Shown in pieces: positions 26,950 through 35,885 of a stretch of 64,000 nucleotides of DNA; position 1 is the first letter of the stretch, and each line of letters begins with the position of its first letter. The stretch is from an uncultured Erythrobacter sp. (GTDB lineage: Bacteria; Pseudomonadota; Alphaproteobacteria; Sphingomonadales; Sphingomonadaceae): assembly GCA_947502305.1 (NCBI GenBank), contig CANMZA010000002.1, positions 1 to 64,000 on the forward strand, in the 5' to 3' direction. Made by a program: the position numbers and the translations under genes. The notes beneath the pieces were generated by a model. The model saw only the letters and a program-made list of their open reading frames with translations, ran no database searches and was not told the DNA's origin.

Positions 26950-28235
26950 GCGCTAAACTTAGCGGCGGTGAATCCCGCAGGACGCCGGGCGGCTTTGTCA
27001 TTTTTGCCGCGTCCTATGCGGCCGCCAATGCTGGCGCTACGATTGCCTTTGTCCCGCTGCTGATGCTGATCTTGCCGCTCAAGGTTCAGCAGATCAGCCC
27101 GGACAATAAGCTCCAATTGCTCAGCCTCGTATTGCTGTTCGGGGCCATTACAGCCAGCCTCACCGGGATTGCCGCCGGTTGGGTCAGCGACCGGATATTT
27201 GCGCGCAGCGGGCAGCGAACTGGGCAAATCGCTGCGGCTCTGGGGGCGGTCTTGGCGTCCCTCTCACTATTCGCTCAGGCTAACACGCCAGCAACTCTGA
27301 TCGCTGCGATTGTGCTGTTTCAGGTAACGCTCAACATGCTCTATTCGCCGATTGGCGCGCTGCTTGCCGACAAAGTTCCACATGAAGCGAAAGGCCGCAT
27401 GGCGGCTTTTTTGGGCCTAGGCATGCCAATGGGCACGCTCATGATTGCGGCGCTCACCTTGCCGTTTTTCACCACAGAGGCTGAGCGTTTGATTGCGGTG
27501 GGAATTGTCATCATCATGCTGGTTTGCCCGATCCTAGTGACCGCGCGCCAGCAACCCAACTTGGCCGCAGAACAGAGCCCGGCTGACATTCCCGCCGCTT
27601 CACCCGCTTCCTCAACTGCCTCCTCACCCGATCTCGCTAAGGCAGCCAAGCGTGATCTGATCTGGGCATGGACGGGCCGTTTTTGCGTCCAAATTTCTGG
27701 CGCGGTGATTTTTGGCTACATCTTGTATTTCCTCCAAGATGTGTTGGCGCGTTCAGAAACGAGTTCAGCGCTGCCGGCGGATGCGGCGCTGGGGCAAATG
27801 AGCCTCGCCGCAACGCCTGCTGCAATATTGGCCGGCCTATCGGCTGGCTATGTGTCGGACAAATTGCGCGCCCGCAAAACGATATTGCTGGGTGCCGCAG
27901 GCCTCGTCGCGGCGTCCTTGTGGGCGATGGTGATCTGGCCGTCATCGTGGACAATCTTCGCCGCTTATGTGGTGTTTTCCGCCGCACTGACGACCTATCT
28001 CACAATGGACAATGCGATTGTCACACAATTGCTGGCCCGGTCCGAGGCGCGCGCGCGGACCTTGGGTGTGATGAACCTCACCAACACATTGCCCGCAATC
28101 CTCACCCCGGCCATCGCGCTGGCGCTCAATTCCGTCAGCCTGACGCGATCAGAATTGATCCCGCTGATGCAATTTGCAGGCACGTTGGCGGTGATCGGAT
28201 TGCTCGCCGCTCAACGTATTCGCACCATAGATTGA
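26946..28235 (+). CDS. MFS transporter, probable sugar carrier
   Basis: 429 residues with about 12 hydrophobic segments and a central loop rich in Ser/Pro/Ala (about 215-232). The loop-2 region GWVSDRIFARSGQR and its second-half counterpart GYVSDKLRARK are the usual MFS signature. Its ATG overlaps the LacI stop (ATGA), so repressor and transporter form one unit. The location suggests glucose or disaccharide uptake for the beta-glucan locus, alongside the sodium symporter on the opposite strand. Substrate not determinable from sequence. The stop lies 23 bases from the convergent M1/ABC gene. Confidence 0.88.
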   Translation: MSAKLSGGESRRTPGGFVIFAASYAAANAGATIAFVPLLMLILPLKVQQISPDNKLQLLSLVLLFGAITASLTGIAAGWVSDRIFARSGQRTGQIAAALGAVLASLSLFAQANTPATLIAAIVLFQVTLNMLYSPIGALLADKVPHEAKGRMAAFLGLGMPMGTLMIAALTLPFFTTEAERLIAVGIVIIMLVCPILVTARQQPNLAAEQSPADIPAASPASSTASSPDLAKAAKRDLIWAWTGRFCVQISGAVIFGYILYFLQDVLARSETSSALPADAALGQMSLAATPAAILAGLSAGYVSDKLRARKTILLGAAGLVAASLWAMVIWPSSWTIFAAYVVFSAALTTYLTMDNAIVTQLLARSEARARTLGVMNLTNTLPAILTPAIALALNSVSLTRSELIPLMQFAGTLAVIGLLAAQRIRTID

Positions 28236-28258
28236 CGCGCTAACCGAGCCCCAATCAA

Positions 28259-31200
28259 TCAGTCCGGCTGCACCAAATTGTCGTCTGAATTGCGGTCGAT
28301 ATATTTGTTATAAGGATCGATCCCAGCCCAGCTTGGTCTGCGGTCCGTCACAACCGTGATCACCTGTTCACCAGATCGAATGGCCCGGCGTTCCATCATG
28401 ATCACATTTTCAGCCGCAAATTCGCCAGCCCCCGGACGTTCCGAAAACAAGCCAATTTCAATGCTATCATCCAGATCGCTCTCGGTCTCTGCGCCCTCGC
28501 CATCGGCGTAGAATTTCGCCGCTGCAATGGTCAGCGTGGTTTCAAACCGCCCATCATCCAATTCGCGCACCACCGCCTCATCCGCTTTCAGATCATAGAC
28601 CGTGATCCGTTGCAGCAAATCGCGCACCAGGCCGCTTTCTTGGTCATCACGGGCAAGCCCGGCAAATCCTGCGACCAAATCGCTGGAACTGGCATAAGGC
28701 TGTCCTTGGAAGCGGTACTGGTCAAGCAAACCCGCCAGCATCGCATTCACGCGGTCCTCGCCCAAACGTTCCTGCAACAGATACATCACCACCGCGCCTT
28801 TGCGATAATGGATGTACCCTTGGTTCTCGACCCTCTCCAACGGCAATTCCTCGATCGCTTCGCTGCCGCGCGCGGATAGGTAATTGTCGAGCTCGAATTT
28901 GAGGAAACGGCGCATCTGATCCTCGCCATACATTTCCTTCATCACCATCAGCGCCGAATATTGCGCCATTGTTTCGACCAGAATCGTCCCGCCTTGCTGA
29001 TCGGCACTGATCAATTGATGCGCCCAATATTGGTGCGCCATTTCATGCGCGGCGATATAGGTGACGTAATCAATCTCTCCGTCATCGGCCAGATTGGCGA
29101 GAAACCCCATATTCTCCGACCACGGCATTGTCCCGGCGAAGGCCTGAGCGAAATCGGCGTAACCGGGAAATTCGATGATCCGCGCATAGTCGAATTGATA
29201 GGGGCCAAAATTCGCCCGGTAATAGCCAAGCGAGGCAGCCATAGCGTCCAGCATTCGGTCCGCATTGTAAGGGTGCGCGGCATCGTAAAAGACTTGCAAT
29301 TCCAGCCCGTCCAATTGCCGCGTGCTCACCTCATAATCCGCCGATTGAACGGAGAAAAACGCAAGGATCGGGGATGTCGAACGGAACCGTGCGATCCGCC
29401 TGTCGTCCTGCACTTCGTCAGAGATTTTCGATCCCGGTGCGATCGGCACCTGATCCGCAGAAGTCGACACGGTGATGTCGGCGTTTACCCAATCGACATT
29501 GCCGACATAGTTTTTCTCCCGCGCGCTCTCATCCTCAAGCTTAGGCAACCGCAATTCCGGCTCCAACCCGTAACGCCGCCGTGTGGCGCGATCGGTCAAG
29601 AGGCCGCCGCGATCCATGCCGATTTGCGGCGTAAATTCGCCATTATTGAGGAAGGTGCCGTTTTCCACGAGCCGGGTGCCATAACCGGTGGTGGTCATCG
29701 CTTTGTGCCAGCGGCGGCTGGTAAAGGTCAGCTGCGCCTGAGCGCCCACAGCCAGCGGCGTTTCAAACCGGTAAATGCGGTGCTGATAGGCCTCGTCATT
29801 CTCTTCCAGCACAGCGCCGGGAATGCCGACCTCCAGCAATTCGGTTTCTGGATCGGTTAGCCGCACATGCAGCACCTCAACCGGGGCGCCTGTGTCATTA
29901 GTCAGAGTGTAGGTCCCGCTTGCCTCCATCCGGCGCTCGCTCGGATAGATATCAACGGCCAAAGTCACATCGGTCACTGACGGCTGGCGCAGGCTTTCAT
30001 ATTGCAGATATTCCTTCTCATACTCAGCCAGCAGAGCCTCCACCGCGTCTTGGTTGCGGTAGGTGTTTTGAACATTCATCTGGTCATAAAGGAAGACGCC
30101 CGTTCCCACGGTCACCGCGATGCCCGCAAAGCCCAGCGCGCCTGCGCCAGAGGCAAATTTGCGAGGCAATTGTTTGAGCCGGGGCTTCAACCGCGTCTCC
30201 GTCCCGCGCCGCCACAGCATATGCGCAAGCACCGCCAAAAGCAGCGCCGCGCCGCCCCAATAAAGCCGCAGCCACCAACCAACAGCGCCTGCCACTGCAT
30301 CGCCATTCATGTCCGAAACGGGGCTAAAACCAGTCGTTCCATACAGCAGAAGCGGGTGGCCATAGCCCAGATTATCAAGCGTAATCGCGGCCACCAGATA
30401 AAGCGCCATAATCCCCCAGCCGACGAATTTATTCGGGCTGAGAGCCTGCACAAACACCGACAAGACTGCGATCAGCACCATGTCGATGGTCGCTGGCAGA
30501 ATGTACCACATCAGGTATTTTTCAATCTCAAAATTGAAATAGCCCCTCACCGCCTGAACAAGGATCGCCGCAATCACGGAGATCACCAAGGTTGAGAGCA
30601 GCACCATCGTCACTGCGATGGTTTTGGGCACCATATATGCCCACCCCGGCAGGGAAGTGCTGTCCACGACCTCATGAAATTTGCGGTCGCGGTCACGCCA
30701 CACCAATTCACCGCCGTAATAAATTGCAATGATCATTGGGATGATCCCAAATGTTCCCGCAAGCAGCGGCACCAGCGAATAGGTCGCCGGGATGCGCGGT
30801 GTGCCGTAAATCTCTGTGCCGAACAGCAGCGCCGTGCCGCTGTTGAACAATCCCATCAGCAACAACACAATAAAGGCCGGGCTGCGTAGAACCTGACCCA
30901 TTTCAAACTGAGTGGTTTTGATGAGCCGGACTAAACCAGCCTTTTCTGGCTGAGCAGCAGGCAAAACCGCCGCTATTGCTGGTTTTGTGAGCGAGAGTTT
31001 TCTCGCTTTTTGGGCAAGTTTGCGCGCTTTACGTTCCGAAACGCCGCGTTCCGCAAAACTAAACCGCCAATAGGCAATCGCCAAAGCCAGCACGGACAGG
31101 CCCAATGCCATTAACCGGTTGACCAAAATTTGCCCTTCCACCGCAGGCAGCCGCGCATTCATTTCAGCGGCGGTCCAATACCGCACTTCATTGCCAATCG

Positions 31201-31843
31201 CGCTAAAGCCTAGCGGGTCGGCATAAGCGGCAAAGTCGCGCCATTCCGGCTCTGATCCAACAACCACGTTAAACGACACATAGAGCACCAGAAAGCCAAC
31301 CAATGCGACGTAGGAATACATCATCGAACGCGTCGCCGTAGCCACCGCAAAGAAGATCGCGCTCAGCAGCAGCACCGTTGGCGCGGCGAAGAACAGATAG
31401 CTTTTCAAATAGACGCCCGGCATTGTTGGACCGAGCGTTTCAGGGTCGATCCACGGCATCATTGACCCGATGAATATCGCCAGCGGGATCACCAAAAATG
31501 CAATCAAAGCCGCCATAGCCGCGCCGGTGAACCGGCCAATCAGATAGGCGAATTTAGACACCTGCGTTGATCGGACCATCGGCCCGAACCCGCTATCATC
31601 ATCGCGCACCACTACATTGGCGACAAAGGCGGTGGAAACGAACATGTAGAATAAGGACAATACCAGCTGCGTTTGCAGGATCGCCATTGGGCTGTTCACA
31701 TTGACATTGCCGCCGCTTCCGATCTGAATATCATCAGAGGTAGTGGCGCCGAATGTCAGCAAAAAGAATATAACCAGCGCCACCCAGAACACCGGGTTGC
31801 GCAATTGATAACGCAGCTCAAAAAGCGCGATCTGTCCGAACAT
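28259..31843 (-). CDS. ABC-2 permease fused to M1-family aminopeptidase
   Basis: 1194 residues. The amino-terminal half holds two ABC-2-type membrane units (about 1-265 and 315-570, each with several helices), then a helix at about 572-592, then an extracytoplasmic M1 peptidase domain from about 620. Peptidase landmarks: PWSENMGF (GxMEN-like), HEMAHQYW with His933, Glu934 and His937, a downstream Glu957 in VETMAQY, and YIHYRKGAVVMYLL with the transition-state Tyr. The spacer to Glu957 is 19 residues, one more than the usual 18. The ATPase partner is encoded 14 bases upstream. Such fusions are known in databases but poorly studied. Plausible roles are peptide processing coupled to transport, or resistance to a peptide; neither is proven. 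Confidence 0.88.
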   Translation of the reverse strand: MFGQIALFELRYQLRNPVFWVALVIFFLLTFGATTSDDIQIGSGGNVNVNSPMAILQTQLVLSLFYMFVSTAFVANVVVRDDDSGFGPMVRSTQVSKFAYLIGRFTGAAMAALIAFLVIPLAIFIGSMMPWIDPETLGPTMPGVYLKSYLFFAAPTVLLLSAIFFAVATATRSMMYSYVALVGFLVLYVSFNVVVGSEPEWRDFAAYADPLGFSAIGNEVRYWTAAEMNARLPAVEGQILVNRLMALGLSVLALAIAYWRFSFAERGVSERKARKLAQKARKLSLTKPAIAAVLPAAQPEKAGLVRLIKTTQFEMGQVLRSPAFIVLLLMGLFNSGTALLFGTEIYGTPRIPATYSLVPLLAGTFGIIPMIIAIYYGGELVWRDRDRKFHEVVDSTSLPGWAYMVPKTIAVTMVLLSTLVISVIAAILVQAVRGYFNFEIEKYLMWYILPATIDMVLIAVLSVFVQALSPNKFVGWGIMALYLVAAITLDNLGYGHPLLLYGTTGFSPVSDMNGDAVAGAVGWWLRLYWGGAALLLAVLAHMLWRRGTETRLKPRLKQLPRKFASGAGALGFAGIAVTVGTGVFLYDQMNVQNTYRNQDAVEALLAEYEKEYLQYESLRQPSVTDVTLAVDIYPSERRMEASGTYTLTNDTGAPVEVLHVRLTDPETELLEVGIPGAVLEENDEAYQHRIYRFETPLAVGAQAQLTFTSRRWHKAMTTTGYGTRLVENGTFLNNGEFTPQIGMDRGGLLTDRATRRRYGLEPELRLPKLEDESAREKNYVGNVDWVNADITVSTSADQVPIAPGSKISDEVQDDRRIARFRSTSPILAFFSVQSADYEVSTRQLDGLELQVFYDAAHPYNADRMLDAMAASLGYYRANFGPYQFDYARIIEFPGYADFAQAFAGTMPWSENMGFLANLADDGEIDYVTYIAAHEMAHQYWAHQLISADQQGGTILVETMAQYSALMVMKEMYGEDQMRRFLKFELDNYLSARGSEAIEELPLERVENQGYIHYRKGAVVMYLLQERLGEDRVNAMLAGLLDQYRFQGQPYASSSDLVAGFAGLARDDQESGLVRDLLQRITVYDLKADEAVVRELDDGRFETTLTIAAAKFYADGEGAETESDLDDSIEIGLFSERPGAGEFAAENVIMMERRAIRSGEQVITVVTDRRPSWAGIDPYNKYIDRNSDDNLVQPD

Positions 31844-31857
31844 GCCGCTTCTCCCGC

Positions 31858-32766
31858 TTACGCTGCAATGCCACAGTGATCAGAGCCTGCATCATCACGC
31901 CGCGCGGCAGTGAGGGTGGAGAGATAGACATCTTCCAACCCGCCCGGCGCGCTTGCAAAGCCATCACCCGGATCGGTCGGCGACAGGATATGAATGATCG
32001 TCTGACCCGCAAACAACCGGGTTGAGATCACCTCATACATCTTGCGATAGGCTTCGATCTCGCCGCGCTCGATCGTCTTGGCCCAAATCGTTCCGGCGGC
32101 GCGTTCCATCAAATCTTTCGGCGCGCCCTGCAATTGGACCGAGCCATTGACCAGCACAGCCATTGACGGACACAAATCGGCGACATCCTCCACAATATGC
32201 GTGGACAGGATAACCACAACATTTTCGCCAATCTCTGCGAGCAGGTTGAGGAAACGGTTGCGTTCTTCCGGGTCCAATCCGGCGGTGGGTTCATCAACAA
32301 TGATCAGATCAGGGTTGCCGATCAGCGCTTGGGCAATGCCAAAACGTTGCCGCATCCCGCCAGAAAAACCGGCAATCGCCTTTTTCCGCACATCCCATAG
32401 ATTAACCTGTGCCAGCAGCGTTTCGACCGTTTCCTTGCGCGCAGGCCGCGATGCGATGCCTTTCAACACCGCCATATGGTCGAGCATATCATAGGCCGAA
32501 ACGCGCGGATAAACGCCGAAATCTTGCGGCAAATAACCCAGCCGTTTGCGCAGCGCCTCTGGGTCTGAGAGGATGTCTATCCCATCAAAACTGATCCGGC
32601 CGCTGGTCGGAGTTTGCAAAGTGGCAACCGTGCGCATCAATGTCGATTTGCCCGCGCCATTGGGGCCAAGCAGACCAAACATCCCCTTGGGGATCTGCAA
32701 ACTCACATCATCCAATGCGCGCACGCCGTTGGAATAGACATGGCTGACATTGTGCAGTTCGAGCAT
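31858..32766 (-). CDS. ABC transporter ATPase partnering the permease-M1 fusion
   Basis: 302 residues with Walker A GPNGAGKST, Q-loop YLPQDFGVYP, signature FSGGMRQRFGIAQAL, Walker B LIIVDEPTAGLD and switch His (LSTHIVEDV). The carboxy-terminal 80 residues are the extension usual in ABC-2-type exporters (CcmA/DrrA class). Fourteen bases separate it from the permease-peptidase fusion, so the pair almost certainly forms one transporter. The upstream M14 carboxypeptidase gene is on the same strand 126 bases away, making a three-gene peptidase/transporter group. Confidence 0.93.
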   Translation of the reverse strand: MLELHNVSHVYSNGVRALDDVSLQIPKGMFGLLGPNGAGKSTLMRTVATLQTPTSGRISFDGIDILSDPEALRKRLGYLPQDFGVYPRVSAYDMLDHMAVLKGIASRPARKETVETLLAQVNLWDVRKKAIAGFSGGMRQRFGIAQALIGNPDLIIVDEPTAGLDPEERNRFLNLLAEIGENVVVILSTHIVEDVADLCPSMAVLVNGSVQLQGAPKDLMERAAGTIWAKTIERGEIEAYRKMYEVISTRLFAGQTIIHILSPTDPGDGFASAPGGLEDVYLSTLTAARRDDAGSDHCGIAA

Positions 32767-32892
32767 CTTTTTGGTCCCTCCTGAAGGCCTGAAATCCTAC
32801 GGAGGTGTGTTATCTGTGTAAAGCGCCTGATGCAATGGGGACCGACGAACGGCTGACGGCTCCCGACAAACGGCAATTGGCGTAGTTTTCGC

Positions 32893-35568
32893 CTACCGCA
32901 CCCGCGACGGCGCAACCAGCACCGCATTGGCAATGAGAAGGTCCAGCCCATCAAGATAAGCGCGGGTTGCAGGGTCATGCGCAAACGCAATCGTCATCCC
33001 TTGCCCGCTGCGCTGGGCCATAAGATAGGGTTTGAAGGCCAATTGCCGCCGGTTTTCCGCCCAAACATAGCCGCTGGCCACCAATGCATCGGCGTTTTCA
33101 AACCTCAGCACATTGCTGCCCTGTGATCGGTCGAGCGGAGTGAAGATTTGCGAGCCCGTCGCCAGCACAACCGCGCCGCCATCATAGCCAGCAGACAGGA
33201 AATGCTCACGGTCCGCTACTGTGTTTACCAGCGCACCCGGCAAAGTGTCCGGCATCGCGTTCTGATCGGTGATTGCGGCCTGATATTCAGCTTCACTGGC
33301 AAATTCAGCAGCTTCGCTGAGTGATGCTTCTTCTTCGCCATCACTGCCGGGCTCACGTCCAAGCGCAGCCTCGCGCCGCACCGCGATCAAGGGATCGTCA
33401 CCGCCTGCAAATGTCGTCAAACTGCGACCGACTGTGACCAGCACGCCGCCGCGCTCAACAAAGCTGCGAATGGTCGCCAGCCCGCTCTCGCCAAGCTCAC
33501 CACCCGGCGATCCTTCGGGTACGACAAGCACGTTGTAATCGCTCAAATCCGCGCCGCCAAAACGGTTTGTACGGATCGGCACCACTGGCAGGCCCAAGCG
33601 CCGCTCCAGCACGTAACGCATCCCGCCCGCCGATAGTTGCGAAATACCCTCATCCCAGGCCATCGCGACCTTGGGCAAAGTCAACCGGACGAAGGCTTCG
33701 CTGCCCAAATTCGGCCCCTCTTCGACCCAGCTGGAATTGAGTGCCACCGTTTCTGCGCCGATCTCGCGGGATAATTGCAACAACTGAGCCATCGCTTCTG
33801 AGGAATTGGCTCCGGCTGGGAAAAGGACCGTACCGCGCGGATAGACACGGCCATCTTTGGTGAAGGATTCGTCAGTAACGCGCCCCGCAAGCCCCGCGCG
33901 CAGCGCCAGAGTAACAAGCCGCGCTTGACCGCTGTCATTCCAAGGAACCGCAATGGCAAAATCACCCGATCCGCCTTGCACCGGCGCGATGGGCTCTGCG
34001 CCGGTTAAAGCCGTGCCGGCAGGCGCGTTTGCGCACAGCTCTACATCGACGCCGGACATCAATCCGACGGACCATGCCGTCACATCATACAGTTCGTGCG
34101 GCAAATCTTCAGACCGGCGGCGTTCTTGTTCACGGACAAATTCGGCGGGCAATTCGGTGTCTCGGTCGAGCAGGCTTCGCACCAGACGCGCGGCAGGTTG
34201 AGCCTGAGGCACCGCGATATAGCCAGCGGGATAAGTGCGTCCGCAAGCGCTAACCGGGCCGTCGCGGCGAGTTGCCACAATGCCCTGCGCGGCCAAGCGG
34301 CGGCCAAGGCTTTCGGCGTTCCAGCGGCGGTTGGAGAGGTCGATAAGATAAGTGCCGCGCCCAGCAGCGCCGCCCGCATTCGCAGCGCGATATGCCGCGT
34401 AATCGCTCAAGAACCGGTCAGCATTTTGGGCCACAGCCTCTGCTGTGCCGAAACTGGCGATGAAGTGATTGCGCACCCCGTCAGCATAAGTCAGCTGCGT
34501 CCCGTCGCGCCGATCAAACACCAAACCGCGCGCGGAGCCTTGCTCATAAGTGCTGCCGATTGCCCCTTGATGCGTGTTCCACGTATCGCCGTAACCGGGA
34601 TAGAACAGGTCATAGACTTCGCGGGTAAAATAAGGCTCGCCCATTTGGTCGAAATAAGCCGCATTGTTGCGTCCGATGACGGCATAGGCCTGGCGCTGGG
34701 CGGCGGTGATGTTGGGGTTGATCGGTTGGGCCGCGGGGGAGAAGAAATAGGTTTCATCGCCGCCCATTTCATGGACATCGACGACGACGACAGGGTTCCA
34801 TTGGCGAATGGCAGCGACTTTGCCGCGCGTTTCGGGTTGGGAAAGCGTGAACCAATCGCGATTAAGGTCAAACATATAGTGATTGACCCGGCCGCTGGGC
34901 CAAGTTTCGTCATGCTCCGCCGCCTGACGATCACCCGCCGGGACAATACCAGTCGCGGTGCGGAAATGGTTCACAAACCGGGCGCGGCCATCGGGGTTTT
35001 GCATCGGGTCGAGGACCACAATTGTCTCGTCCAAAATCTGCTGCACCCGCGCATCACCTTGCGCAGCGAGTAGGTGATAAGCCATCATCAACGCCGCATC
35101 CGTCGAAGCGATTTCATTGCCGTGCACACCATAGGCCAGCCATGTCACCGGCAAAGCACTGCCATTGCCAGCGCGCCCGGCGGCGATTGCGGCAAGGTCG
35201 GCCTGAATCATATCGAGCCGAGCCATATTCTGCGGCGAGGTCAGAATAAGATAATGCAGATCGCGCCCCTCCCAACTTGTCGCATATTTCACCATCCGCA
35301 CGCGGTCGGGCGCCGCCGCGACCAATGCGCGCGCATATCTATCAGTCTCATCGGTGGAAGTGATCCGGTCACCCGGGGCATGGCCGACAGTCTCGGTCAA
35401 AGTCGGAATGTCTGCGTCAAACTCCCCCGCCATAAACGATTGCGCACTGGCCGGGCTGGCGGCGAAAACTGCGCCTCCACAAAGGATCGCCACACACCTC
35501 GTCAGCAATTTTAAGAGCATCGCATCAGTGAAATTCATCGCCGATTGACCGAACACTGTATGCTTCAT
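32893..35568 (-). CDS. M14-family zinc carboxypeptidase, secreted
   Basis: 891 residues from ATG 35568 (AGGA 8 bases upstream). A hydrophobic signal region (LTRCVAILCGGAVFAASPAS) ends in ASA-Q. The M14 zinc site is His149 and Glu152 in AYGVHGNEIAS, with the third ligand His266 in VDVHEMGGDE. The first about 400 residues are the peptidase; the rest contains a class I glutamine-amidotransferase-like region (YNVLVVPEGSPGGELGESGL) seen in the large peptidase M14 subgroup. It lies ahead of an ABC ATPase and a permease-M1 fusion. Inferred role: trimming of peptides from the carboxyl end in the periplasm. Confidence 0.9.
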   Translation of the reverse strand: MKHTVFGQSAMNFTDAMLLKLLTRCVAILCGGAVFAASPASAQSFMAGEFDADIPTLTETVGHAPGDRITSTDETDRYARALVAAAPDRVRMVKYATSWEGRDLHYLILTSPQNMARLDMIQADLAAIAAGRAGNGSALPVTWLAYGVHGNEIASTDAALMMAYHLLAAQGDARVQQILDETIVVLDPMQNPDGRARFVNHFRTATGIVPAGDRQAAEHDETWPSGRVNHYMFDLNRDWFTLSQPETRGKVAAIRQWNPVVVVDVHEMGGDETYFFSPAAQPINPNITAAQRQAYAVIGRNNAAYFDQMGEPYFTREVYDLFYPGYGDTWNTHQGAIGSTYEQGSARGLVFDRRDGTQLTYADGVRNHFIASFGTAEAVAQNADRFLSDYAAYRAANAGGAAGRGTYLIDLSNRRWNAESLGRRLAAQGIVATRRDGPVSACGRTYPAGYIAVPQAQPAARLVRSLLDRDTELPAEFVREQERRRSEDLPHELYDVTAWSVGLMSGVDVELCANAPAGTALTGAEPIAPVQGGSGDFAIAVPWNDSGQARLVTLALRAGLAGRVTDESFTKDGRVYPRGTVLFPAGANSSEAMAQLLQLSREIGAETVALNSSWVEEGPNLGSEAFVRLTLPKVAMAWDEGISQLSAGGMRYVLERRLGLPVVPIRTNRFGGADLSDYNVLVVPEGSPGGELGESGLATIRSFVERGGVLVTVGRSLTTFAGGDDPLIAVRREAALGREPGSDGEEEASLSEAAEFASEAEYQAAITDQNAMPDTLPGALVNTVADREHFLSAGYDGGAVVLATGSQIFTPLDRSQGSNVLRFENADALVASGYVWAENRRQLAFKPYLMAQRSGQGMTIAFAHDPATRAYLDGLDLLIANAVLVAPSRVR

Positions 35569-35885
35569 CGCAGAATTCCTGATTGTTCAATTGTTTGCGC
35601 GCCGCAGAAGTGGCGGATGATACAATTGTTCAAGCAAAGCAGAAGATCGGTCAAGCCGGTTCGCGTGCAAATCTGCCGTCAGAACATCCGATTGGACCAA
35701 ACACCGCACTCGCCTATCCCGATCATATACCGCCCTAATAGACCAAGAACCCCGCACTATCCGTAACAAAATTATCACGGCGAGGTATATTCTCTTCATT
35801 CTGAACTTCCGCAGCCTTGACACAGGATACATCTAAGTGAACCTTGTTGCATCGCACCATAACCCAACAAAACAGGGAAATTCGC
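35569..35885. other. Divergent intergenic region, M14 peptidase / large TonB receptor
   Basis: 317 bases with no supported gene. ATTGTTCAA occurs twice in direct orientation (35582-35590 and 35625-35633), 43 bases apart, close to the M14 start. TTGACA lies at 35817-35822 on the plus strand without a good -10 partner. AGGGAA at 35875-35880 is the ribosome site for the receptor. AT content is higher than in the flanking genes, as expected of a promoter region. Confidence 0.4.
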
